From assembly GCA_008360975.2 (NCBI GenBank), contig CM039184.1, positions 54,092,797 through 54,156,796 of the forward strand: a stretch of 64,000 bases of DNA, in the 5' to 3' direction. Made by a program: the position numbers and the translations under genes. The notes under the pieces were generated by a model. The model worked only from the letters and a program-made list of their open reading frames with translations, did not search any database and was not told the origin of the DNA. Shown here one piece after another: positions 24,026-36,126 of the stretch. Within the stretch, counting starts at the first letter, position 1, and every line of letters starts with the position of its first letter. Source of the DNA: Lichenostomus cassidix (Eukaryota > Chordata > Aves > Passeriformes > Meliphagidae).

Positions 24026-27000
24026 GTACAGGGGATTGGGTGTGAGAGAATACCACCACTCGTTAATTTCCACTTCAAGGTCTGCTGGTAGGAACAACAA
24101 AATTGCTTAACAATGTGTTTTTCCTGGGCCAGAAAGGGTGAACTCTCAACGATTCCAGCTGTCCTGCTGGCTCGGCAATTGTTAAGATTCTGCTGTTTCT
24201 TGGTAAGATTTTTATTTATTTATTTATTTGGGTATAGAGACTGTGCTAGCCTTGTCACCTTAAACTGCCCCTGCCCTTGTTCATTTATGCTCAAGGCTGT
24301 GCCTAATAATTTGGATACAATCCTGATTAGGATATAAAATAAATTATTAATATTACTGCTATTAATGTGATTCATTAAGGGATAAAAGCTCTCACTTGAA
24401 GGAATTCTTCATGTCTCTGACAAAATAAAACTTTTATAATTTATAAAAGAGTATGGTTTATTGCATTTAAACCTTAGAAGAAAGATACACTGACTGATAG
24501 ACTGGGACTGGGGATGAATCCTAGAGAGAATCAGCCAGTTGCTAAGATAAATCTCATCTCTTTTAGAGCAGTTGTATTTATTGTATAAATCTGCATTCCC
24601 TTTCAGGCTATAGAGTAAAACTCCTTATGAAAAATAGTTCGTTATTCAGCATTCAGAACTGCTTTACAAAGATAAATACCTTAGCTTTTCTTATGCAATT
24701 AATACACAGAAACCAATTAAAAGACCAAATCCTGTAATCATTAGGTAGGAAAAATTCAGAACCACAGACTGTCCTGAGCAAGAAAACCCACAGCACAGCA
24801 GGAAAACTCCATCACTCATATGTGACTCTCCTACCAGGATCCCTACCAGGGGAAAAGTTGCCTCTAGGAGGTGTAACTTTAGAAAGATATTTCTGAGACT
24901 GTCGGAAGAAGTGATTAACTTTTCACTCCACAATTACCTTTTTTTTTTACATTACCTTAGTGTTCTTCCACTTTCATCTCTGAAAATCATCTACACGGCA
25001 ATAAGGGACCACAGTATTTACCCCTCAGGGCAGTTAGTGTCCTTGTTATGCAGTGTAATTCCCGTGTTTCACGAGACATATTCCTCGTGGAAAAGAAAGA
25101 CATCTGCTAGGTGGTGGGAGCTGACTTGAATTCCCTGCTCCATAACTTGTCAAGGGGTGGTGTGCTGACTGTTTAGGCACGGACACGAAGTTCTGGTTAG
25201 AGGTATAAATGCTACTGGAATCAGTGAAGTCAGAGGTTTGCATGCTTTAGTTCAGACCTTAATTGTCCTGTGTCCTGGCTTCCTGCTCCTAGATGGGATA
25301 ACAGCCCTGCCCTCAGTGCTGTTGTGAGAATAAACACATTTAAGATTAGAAGGGACTTGGGCACAGCAATGATAGGGACTATAAATACTTGGAGCAGAGA
25401 GGCACTGCTATTTTTACTGCAGTGTAAACAAACAGTAACAAAGCAGCTATGACTGGTTTGGGGAATCTGATCTGGGGACTCTGGCCCTGGGAGTTACATA
25501 GGACCATATTCAAATTGCAGCTAGCAGTGCACACCAGAGGAGAAAACCTTATATACCTGCAGAGGTGGCAATGAGAAAGGGGGAGATTCCTCCTCTGTCA
25601 CCCCTAGGTCCTCTTTATGGAAGAGTGGATGCCATCAGCAGTAATTCGGGTGACTGCCCTCAAAGCTTCACAACATGTGCTTCAAGGGAAAGAGGGGTGA
25701 TAAGTCTTCTTACCTTCCTTCCTTTCATCTCTGTGTCCTCTATGGCTAGTCTTCTATTTAAATGAGCTTTTATTTTTTTTCCCCTCCATGGGCATATCCA
25801 TTTATGATGATTAACCTTAGGCACAGACTCAAAGGATTTGCCCAAAACTAATATACAAATTCCAGACAGGGTCTTTAACTATAATACTTCCATTTTCCCC
25901 TCCTTAAAACTTGGAGAAATTGAAATATCTGTCTTCATTACAACATAAGCACCTGTGGAAACTTGGAATGCACTGGATATATCCCCTTATGGGAAGAATG
26001 AATGTCTCATCCCAGCAGACTATGCTCTCGCTGCAACCTGCTCATACCTCACCAACCAATATATTTTATCTTCATATGTGGTTGAAATAGGACAGATTTC
26101 TTGAACTTAAACAGCCAAATAAAACACATCCATCTTCCAATAAACATGCAGGAAGTTATTATTAGCCAGTGGGCTAATAGTAAAAAACCCTGAAATACAA
26201 GAGAAGGATGATTTGAACAGGTGAGGTTTTAAAACATGTTTTACCCTGAAGTTTCCACTAAAGTTTTTTCCTTAACAAGTTGTCAGAGACCTTTGCCTTT
26301 TGCTTTATGAGGCTGACAGTTGCAACTTGAAAGTTCAAGGAATATTTTTAGTGGAAACAAGAGATAGATGCTGGCAGGGTGTTTTAACAATGGTCTGTTT
26401 GTTTTGGTAACAAGATTCAAAGAATGCATTATTTATAATGCCCTGATATGCACATATGGCTCTGGTTGTATGCAGCAATATAATAACAGAAGTGGCTTCT
26501 TATAATCTATCTGCACGGCACTCCCAGGTGCTGCCTGCTGCTGCCAGGGCTGGAATTTCACATGCAGTTTGAACCAGCAGAGCTGGTAGGAGTTCCTCCC
26601 TAGACTGCTCATTCCCACCCCATGCCCTCTCTTCCTTCTCTGTCAGCACAGGTGCTTGTGCTAGGTTTTCAGACAGATCTAGGAATCAGCCCAGGTTGAA
26701 ACTCACCTGGACTGTAAAAAGCCCCAAACAACCCAACAAGTTTAAATGCTTAAATTGTTATGCTCATGATGCTTGGCCTGAGTGTCCCACATACAGTGGG
26801 CTCCTTTAGGAGACTTCATTGTTGTCTTTTCCTCACATACTCCTTTAGTCTAAAACTTTCCAAAAAATCCCTAGCCCTTCTTCTCTAATACTACTACCAC
26901 CATCCTTGGTCTTTACACACACTAACTTTATCCTGTATCTCTACTGCTGGCATGTACATATATATTAAAATAGAATTGTTATGTTGTATACATAAGATGT

Positions 27001-29507
27001 TTACTAAAAACATTATATAAAATGTGTCTAATATATTACATACATACACACATACAGAAGTATATAAACACAGATTCATGTACTAGGATCAGAGTCCTGC
27101 CTTGTGGTCATTACATATAGCAAAAAATGACAGTGTGCAGAAGTAGAAATATAATGAAGTGCTCCTTAGGCTCTGTAGCTCATTTTGCTCTCTGGTCTCA
27201 GCAATGGCTGATGGAATTTGGACAAAAAAAAACCCCACTATTTTAAGTCTTCTGCATGCTTTCAGCGCATTGAGGATTTATCAGATAGAACCATATTCAG
27301 ATTCTGGAAATTCCAGTAAACTCCAAACACCCAGTGTTTTCCACTGACCAGTGAAAGCCCTAGGTATTAAGAAATATCCAGGCAGTAGGAATTACTGACT
27401 CTAGGCTTCCTTTAAAGAGCCCAGAAATTGCCTGATCTAGTGATCTTCTTCAGAGATGGCTGATACATCAAAACTTGCTGCAGCAGCCCAAAGCTTTCTT
27501 TAGTAGCCAGCAATGCAACTGTGACTGCCTACTCTGTGGGTTTTACAGCTGAGAAAGGAAGCCTGAGCCAGTCTCTTTCCACTCCTGTATTTGGCTCTTC
27601 TGATGGGGTCTAGAACAATGTTTCTTTATGTTCTTTGCTCTTTTCAGCAAACTATTGCCAGGTGCTCACAGACAGATGTCCCACTTTAGCTCTTTTGAAT
27701 TGCCTGGAACATCAATATAAAGCACAAGGACGTTTTGAACAAATCTGGTCTCTTCGAGGCAGGTAGCTGTGATGAAGCTCCTGATGGATAAAAAGGCATG
27801 GTAATAATTTAAAAGAGGAAATAATCCTGCATATCAAAGCCTTGGCTGTAGCATAATATATATCTAGCATGGTTTTGTGCAGTACAGATAAATAGAACAC
27901 AAATAGTGTTATCCCATTGCCAACATCAAAGCATGCAGATTTCAGAAAGGGAAAGTATGATCAGAACGTGATTCAAGGCATAAAGCTTTTCATATCTCTG
28001 CAAAATGCATATATGTGTATATATATATTTATATTTAAATATATATTAATGGGTTCTTTTGCATAGTACAGTTTGTAAAGCTCAGATCTCTTGTCTTTAG
28101 TGTGTTCTTGTGTCCTTTCTTTTATGTCTGATTCTCCCTATTAAGAACATAATTCTTTTTGTAGCAGACAAAATCCCCTACTAGCTTTTCTCCTTGCTAA
28201 TCTTTCTACATTTTTCCTTATCTTTTCCTTTGTGCCTATTGTCTGATTGTGCCTCTTACACAGGCCTTCACTCAAGGTTAGTGAAATTAAACATTAGCTG
28301 GCTCAATAGGTAGCTAGTAACAGTAGTTTATCTACCAAGATAAGCTTGCAGATTTTGGATGTCTCAAGTTTCTCCTTTTCCACTTTCATTATTTTAAGAC
28401 ATTGTTATTTGAGGAGTTAGTGACCCATCTCCTTTAATGTTGCTTACAAGCAGTTTCCCTGTATAAGACCCTGTGATAATTTCTACTCTGTCAAGTTGCA
28501 GCTAAGATAGTTTTAATACATTGCTTTCTGTTAGCAAGAGGCTATGCTTGTTTCAGAATGTTTCATATTGTTTCACTTCTAATAGCTTATATGTACTGGA
28601 AATCCTGTGTTCATCTTGTGTGCTGCAAGATATTTATACTCTAAAATGTAGCCTAAGGAATCAAAGCAGCAAGGCAATTTAGGGACAATATTGTAGGCTT
28701 CACTCTGTTACCAAGGCAAGGGAGAGAAAAGTAGATTTTCCATGTATCTTTATGAAGATAGCAAGAACAGAAAGTTGCCAGAATATTTGTAGCTGAAACA
28801 TTATAAATGGAGGAATGGATGTGAAGCCTAGTCAGAGCCCTAATGGATTCATGAAAAATAAAGATGTTTGTGTTATTCCACTAGTCTCTGCACTGTATGA
28901 AAGGGATGATCAGACAGTGGTTGCTTCCCTTCCATGTGACAGCCTGAAGGGTCAAACATGGGAGTTTTGCAGCACATCCCCTTCTGGGCTAGTTATTACA
29001 TAGCAAATCTATGTTCCAGGCAAATACAGAAATTTGTAATTTTTCCATGAAAAACAGGGTCTCAAAGAGCTGGTGGCTGGATATGTGCCTCATGCTTTGT
29101 CTGAAAGACTCCTTTTAACAGGATTACTTCAAAAAGAGATTCACCAAGTTGGAAAGCCTGATTAGGAGCTGCTGTATGACCCCAGGCTTCCAAATCCTGG
29201 CAGTCAAAGAAAAGACACAGATGTGACACTCAAGTGCCCAGGATAAACACAGCCCTCTTCAAAACAGCAATCTTTTGCTACAATTAGCAGGAGTTTGTTT
29301 AAACCCTGTTTAAGTAGACTCAGTCCAGAGCTAGTGCTTGGGACAGAGTCTCCTTGTCTAGAACAGCCTTTTCTCTCGTGCATAGTCAATAAGAAGTGCA
29401 GACATCAATAGGACATTAGACATCTCTGATGAGATGTGACTGGTTACATTGTGTGAGGCAGACAGTTGTGACTGCTTTTTTCAGAAAGACTTTTCACAGC
29501 TCTGAGT
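24026..29507. other. Unique non-coding sequence with minor low-complexity tracts
   Basis: A short (TTTA)5 run lies at 24210-24229, a T run near 24941, and an AT-rich imperfect TA tract at 28009-28050. Open frames are all under 85 codons and lack domains. I recognise no transposable element, RNA gene or exon in this stretch. Confidence 0.5.
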
Positions 29508-29528
29508 GACCACCCCCTGGTGCCAGCA
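29508..29528 (-). promoter_or_regulatory. CTCF-like motif
   Basis: On the minus strand the sequence reads GGCACCAGGGGGTGG. This matches the vertebrate CTCF core (CCACCAGGGGGCGC) over CACCAGGGGG, with TG in place of the consensus CG at the next position, as expected from CpG decay. It is a single motif without binding data. Confidence 0.35.
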
Positions 29529-32500
29529 GCTCAGCAGCTCTGCCAGTCTTCTGCAGCTCAGCAATCCAATAAACAAATCTGCCTCCTATCCTCCAGCTCC
29601 TATGGCTTGTAGCACAACAAAAGGGTGGCTGGGGACTACTAGAACATGTCATGTCGTGGGACATTGGCCTCTGCTACCGACTAATGGTCTTTTCTACACA
29701 GAAGCTGTTACTCTGCTTTGACACGCTGATTTTTCACTGTAAACTTGCCCTATTTGCTGCTGCTTAGCCATTGCAGGTGAAAGTATCAAAAGCTTAGCAG
29801 TGTTTTTGGGATACTTCTTCACCTTTGGGTATTTCCTAGATTCTGGTAGCTGGTCCAAGTGCTGCTAAAAGCTTATTGTGCAGTGGGATGGAGGCTTTCT
29901 TTACTATAGTCTGTGGGTTTTAACAACTGAAGCTGTCCCTTTTTTCCCACCAGCATAGCTGGAACAAGCCTCAGGTGATGATAACTTCTCATCCAAAAGT
30001 TTCCCCATGGTTTATTTCATGCAAAACCAGAACTTAGCATCTGAACTATTCCCCCATTTTGGGTAACCTTTTCCAGTGTTATTTAACAGGCTGTTGTAAA
30101 TCAGTTATAATTTACTATTTTTTTTCAGTCCTTTGCTCCTCATTGAGGTCTAATTTTTACAATCCATCTTTCTCTTCAGTTGCTCTAATGTATATCGTCA
30201 GCTGTAATCTTCTACAATAGCTTACCTTTTTGGGGGCTTTCTTCAATCACTGTTCCTTATTTTACTATTTTCCTGTTAGAATCCATTTCATGAACATTTT
30301 CATCCAACCAACAATACCTCAGCCCTGAATCACTAGCCTTTTTACAGTGACACTGTCATGAATTATTGTTTTAAGGTCAGTTTTCTTAAAACCAAATTAA
30401 TCCTGCAGCCTGTAAACCCTCTCAGGAAGTGCTACCCTTCATGCTGCCCTGTGACACAATACACTCTAGTAAAGCTTCAGAGAGCAGGGGGAAGAAGCCT
30501 GGGCAAAGATAAAGTGGGACCTTTGTTAAACAGAGTGTTTCTGCATCCATCTTATTCCAGGCAAAAAGTCTGATAATCCACAATACTATAGCTTTCATGT
30601 GCTGGGGCACAGTGCCAGTGTTGCAACTGCTGCAGAAGGTAGGAACAAAGAAGGAAGATAAGGAGTTGTGCTGTAGGGGGGAAAGCAGGAGTGGAGGAAA
30701 AAAAATCTTTTGCATTCATGGAATGATTGTGGCACAATCATAATAATTCGGAAATAATTATATTTGTTATCAGTCAACATAATTTCCTGCAGTTCTACAC
30801 ACAACGTCATTTTCCTTTCCAACAGTCAGGCTGAACAAACGGTTCTGTTCTTGTTATTATTTTAGTTTGAAGCAGAGTAATGTTGGTTGAACTAATAGTA
30901 TAAACACAAGGATATCACTTAGAAATGCCTGAAGATTGGCATTTAGCCTATTGTTTCCTAATATGATGCAACCATATTTTTTCACTCTCACTTTTTTTCC
31001 TTGTGTTTTGCTGTAAAATGCCATGGTGCTGTGGTACTGTAAGGACAAACACTGCAATATGGTTAAAGACCAACTCTGAGTTTAAGTTATTATCCAGAGC
31101 CCATTACGGTATTATTGGAGTGCCTAAGAGAGACTATTTAATAAATGGAAAAAAAAAATACAAAGCCAGTATCATGCTGTTTATTTTAGTGCTGTAGGGT
31201 AGAACTCTGTGTACGACATATTTAAAATGACTGATGGATTTTAAGTTACAGTTTAGGAGAGAGGATGCAGGCCCCTTGCTGGGGTGTGATTTTCTTCCAC
31301 CACGCAAATCTGTGGCTCCCCAGAGGGACTGGTATGTCCTTGGAGAGGCAGGTCATGTTACCTTCAGTTTTCCTTGGAGACTGTTGGAGAAGGATGCCAG
31401 CATTCCTGGGCCATTCAGTTCCCAGGACTTTTGCCATAGGCTATGGAGCCTGTTCCCTCCTTCAGCATGCATTCAAGTGAGACTTTTGAGGTGCCACGAG
31501 TTCTCTCTGGCATATTTGTCTCTTGCTAGTTGTCTTGCACTTACACTAAGATAGGCTCACATAAACCAAGAGTAAACTTCACACCATTTATTCCATTGCT
31601 AAAGTCTACAAGGCAGTATACCAAGCTAAAAGAGAGTCCTGCTGGACAGGAGTATGTAGCTCATTAATATAAATGGATTAGAATTTGGTCCTTTATTCTT
31701 CTTACAGTTGCTTTCCAGTCAGCTTTTATTGTTGCTAAAATATTTTGCATTGTCACATGAAATGATTAATATACAAACATGAGAGAAACAAAGATGGATA
31801 CTAGAGGATCTCTAGTGGGTTTATTGGAAACTGAGTACAGGAAAATGAGTGCTGGAAAACACACATAAATAAAAAAAGGCTTATTTATAACAGCCAGAAA
31901 AAGAGGGAAACCAGTTCCAGCTCTTTTGTTGCTTCCCTCCCTAGTATAGGTCAGATAAGGAATTTACACATATGCATCTCCAATTTGGTTTTCCATATGC
32001 AGTAGTGAGAAGTATGCAGCCTTTTTTCTGAGGCATTATGAAAGATAAAAGTATAGGAGGTTACAAGATTGTGGTACAAGGATCTTTGCTGAATATAGGC
32101 TCAAACAACATTTTTTATTAGAAATGTGGGAGCAGAAGAGTAGCCTGCTGATTGCATTCACAGGTTTTATTAAATTAGGAGAATTGGAATCTCAAGAGGC
32201 TAAAAAGTGGCAAAATAAGATTCAACTTGGCAAAAGTCATATGGGATAAATTTAAAAAAAAATTCCTTTATTTAAGATAAAGTCCATCACAGTTTTAAGG
32301 AGGTTAGAGGCTTATATATTTTTATGGTATGATCTTTATGGTATTTTGGACACCTGGCATCTATAGGAAACCATTCAGCTACACTGTTGATTTTTAAGAC
32401 TGTAGTCTTCTTTAAAAATTCTTCTATGAAGGCTTGGAGTAATGTATAAGAGAAGTTTCTGTTCCAGCCAGCTTCCTTCCCTTTAGTCTCATTTCAAAGT

Positions 32501-35254
32501 CACATTGATGAGAACAAAGGAAGTTTCTCAAGCAAGAAGTACTGAAAACAAGCTAATGAGAGAGCTTTCTATTAGCCAAATTGGCAGCTTCTTTACAGGG
32601 ATGTAGCTGCTTCTATGAAACTGATTCAACACTATCCACTGCTAGATATTATTTCTTTAATAATTGTCATTACACAATTATAGATACATAAAGTGTAAGA
32701 AAAATCTAAGGATCTCCAGATATGCATAGTTATGGATAAATTTCAAAAGTTTATGTTGTTTGACTGGAGGAACTGTGGCACTTCCTAAAATTTATGTGCT
32801 AATTACAGGTTTTAAATATTTTATCAATCAATGGACATTCCACTTAGAGGCTGATTTACAGATAGGCTCAACACCCCATAGCTCCAATTCAACACAGTTG
32901 GACCTGGAAATCTCCACAAGTCAGAGACCTTCCTCCTCCAATTTGGAAACTGATGAGTACCAAGTGACCCCTAATGCTGCCAAACTCGACAGAAGAGGAT
33001 GTATGTATGTAGTGTGCAACCACCCAGTGGTGGAAACACCGCTATGGACATGGCTGAAATAAACCCTTTGGGATGACTGAAAAGGGATTAGGTATCCATA
33101 TAAACAGGAACAACATATAAAGTTTTGCAGCCTTGCCACCAAAGAGTTACAAGGGTAACAAAGCCTCATGTTTTAGAGCTGAAGCGGTTGATGTGTGTGT
33201 GTCAGTATAGATTGTTGTCTCTATTATAATACAGTCATCAACTGAACTAGATCATCAGTGTTTTTGTGTTAATATCCTTGTGTTTACATGAAACAGATCC
33301 ATGCAGAGCAGGAAGCAGTGCTCTCCCCCCGTGTGATATTTCTGTGAATGCTGAATTGTTCTCCTTTCTGTGATGCTTCTGGAATTTTTTTTTAGCTAGA
33401 GGATAGAGAGTGGGATGATCACATGCAGAACATGATGAGTTGTGATGTGTATGAATTTGCTCCTAATCTGCTAGTTTGCTCAGTACTACTCTAAATAAAA
33501 CTAAGTAGTTAAGATTTACATAGCCTAAAAAATATCAAACAATATACCCCTGTATCTTCCTTTGCAAAATTTTTCAGCGTTTATCTATCCCCCATGACTG
33601 GCCATTGCTTCCATCTTTTACCATATTATGCATAGCCCTACAATCAGCTGGTCCCTATAGCCATCACTGGCACTCATTGAGACTTTTCTCCTCCACATGG
33701 AGACAGGAGAATATGTACTGATTTATTTGTCCATGCTTTCAGGCTGGATCAGCAAGGTTCTTCCTTTTCTCAGCTTAACAGTCCATGTATTTGCCTTTCT
33801 GTCGCATTTCAAGGATCATGCTGAGGCGGCAGGTGGAAGGCAGCAGTTCTTACCAAGCTGAATGGTTATTCCTTGAGGCACTGAGGAGACCCTGAGGCTT
33901 CAGGAGGAGCCCTTGCACTGTCTCAACGAAAACGGGCTTTGATGTATCGGCTTTTTCAGCATTGGGAAAAGACAAGATTCAGCTTAAGAAATCCACAATA
34001 AAAGGGCCTTAGATGGCTTAGAGAAAGCACTGGTCAGGTTCTTTTCAGTAATGCTGAAACTCTTCTTGATGGATGCTGTGTTTGCTGCTGTTCTCTGCTC
34101 ATGTTAGCCATGGGCGGCAGCAGCAGGATCACAGGGAGGCAGGATCATAGACACAGGATAGGCTCCACGTGGTGAGATGGCCATACCATTCAGAAAGACT
34201 ACATCAGCTATCCTTCTAATTGGCCATTCTTCTTTTATTTATACCCAGTATAACTAATACACTGTGTGTTTACCTCTGAACTGTTTGCCTTTCTTCCAAA
34301 GCCACTCGTGGGTTTCAGATGGAGCAATGAACAACTAGCAGCCAAAGCTAAAAAAGCCTGAGAGGTGGAATAATCACTTGAATGAAGATGGAAGACCCTG
34401 CAGAGAGATGGGTAGATCTACAGAACTTTAAAGAAGTAATCTAGAATTAAATTCTCTTTTTGGCTCTGAATCCTTTGGAAAGATGTGATACAGTACACCT
34501 GTAGTTTTGAGATAGATGCAGGAAAGTTTAAAACTTGCTAAGTAAGAGGTCACAGGTAGTTTGCAGGGGTGGTAGTAACGATTAAGACTTTAGAAACCTA
34601 AAGGGAAGCAGCTGTGACTGGATTTTGGGAAAAAAGGTAAGAATTCTAAGGCAATGAAGTACATGTTTTTAAATAAGAATTGAGAAACACCCTCACTAAA
34701 GACTTGTTTTTGATTTATGGACACTGTACCCTAACAATTGTTCCCTTTCAGTCTTGATAATTTAAGATTATTTTATAATGTATCTTCCAGTAGCATGCAA
34801 ATGATGTAGTCTTGTATGCAATTGTATTATACAACAAAGCAAGGACCATCTGAACTAAAATTAATGCACAGTATTAAATCAGGTACTTAATCACTCATTT
34901 TAGTTTGATTTACTGGAGCTATTGTGTTCTTGTTATATATTACTGAAAAAATTTAACAATACACAACATGTCTCTGAATACCACGATATTTAGATGTGCT
35001 TTAGGAGGCAATTAGATCATTCTGATTCTTGAAAACCCAATAGCACTATTAGACTTGCATATTAAAATATTCCCTTCTTGTCTCGAACTCAAATGCACCC
35101 ATAGTCTGCCCTATCAAGTAGCAAGTTGTGCATTAGTTTTCCATGTAAGAAGGTTATTAAAAGCACAAGCAAAATTAATTTCAGCTGAATACATTTTTTT
35201 TAATATTAAAATATATTTTACTGGAAGACTTTTAAAAATCTGTCTGTGAAGGGG
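29529..35254. other. Unique non-coding sequence
   Basis: No repeat family or gene is recognised. Overlapping open frames cluster at 30358-30822 and 31234-31554, but none shows a domain and they occupy several frames of the same DNA. A 10-bp direct repeat TTTATGGTAT occurs twice at 32319-32342. A further 100-codon open frame at 32760-33062 is unremarkable. A few CpGs occur at 33810-33960 without an island. Confidence 0.45.
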
Positions 35255-35480
35255 GTTGATGCATTTCGTGTATGCTACTGCTCTATCTTCATTTGGAGAT
35301 AAATTATCACATTATTCTCTTTGCTCTCCCACTTGCAAATTAAGTTGTCATTCAACAACTCATAAAGAGCCAAGTTGCACAATCCATAAGAACAAATAAT
35401 GCAGCTATTCTTTTCTTTAAATGCAGTCTTTTATATATATGGTTTTGTGATTTTTTTCCCCTGCAGTCTGTGTATCTGAC
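35255..35480. promoter_or_regulatory. Candidate conserved non-coding element
   Basis: An AT-rich but non-repetitive block includes GATAAATTATCACATTATTC, TTGCAAATTAAGTTG and AACAAATAATGCAGC, that is, clustered homeodomain, GATA-like and POU-like cores. Texture-based call only. Confidence 0.22.
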
Positions 35481-36052
35481 TATATATTGGAAAGATGCTT
35501 ACAATTTTTTTCCCTAATAGCTGGACGCCATTAAAATATTATTGATAGTAAATACATTTTTCCAGAAAAAAATATGAAAAGTCTGTTTTCTGAGAGCACA
35601 CTTAAAAAAGCCCCAACTTATTTTTGGCAAGAAAGTTTTGACTTCCGTTAGTTTTCTCAGAAGAATGTGAGTTCCAGAAGAAAAAAGAAATGAGAAAATT
35701 ACTTTTTCAAATTAGTATACAAAGAGAGTACCCAAAGCCCTTTGATGTATTTTGTTTTTACGTCACTCAACCCTGATATTTCCAGTCCAAATAAAATGAG
35801 TATTTTCAAAATAATGATATTATACAATAATGCAAAATTATTTTTAGTGATTTTTTTTTTTCCTACACAACTTTGAGCTGGGAATTTGCATGAAAACTCA
35901 CTAGCAGTCTCTAAGAAACTATTCTGGACATGTCTGCATTTGTCTGGTGACATTTGGTGGTAACCTCTTGAATTATATATATTAAATTTTTTTCTACATA
36001 AGTAGCTCCTAGGAGCACTCACATTTTTGGTGGAATTTATTTTTCATCAAGT
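35481..36052. other. Unique AT-rich sequence
   Basis: Nothing recognised apart from a 12-bp palindrome, GCTCCTAGGAGC, at 36005-36016. A 107-codon minus-strand open frame (35699-36022) has no domain. Confidence 0.5.
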
Positions 36053-36126
36053 AGACCTGAAGAAATGTTCAAATCAAAGTACTTGGAAAGATCTTCTTTC
36101 TTCAGGTCTTCTGCTCTCTTTCCAAG
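36053..36126. repeat. Two interleaved inverted repeats (pseudoknot-type order)
   Basis: AGACCTGAAGAAA (36053-36065) is perfectly complementary to TTTCTTCAGGTCT (36097-36109), 13 bp. CTTGGAAAGA (36082-36091) is perfectly complementary to TCTTTCCAAG (36117-36126), 10 bp. The arms occur in the order 1, 2, 1', 2', so an RNA copy could form an H-type pseudoknot, while DNA could extrude only one cruciform at a time. No transcription unit is evident here and the function is unknown. Confidence 0.85.

Noticed and set aside
32760..33062. 100-codon open frame with a hydrophilic second half
   Set aside because: No recognisable family and no supporting splice or promoter context.
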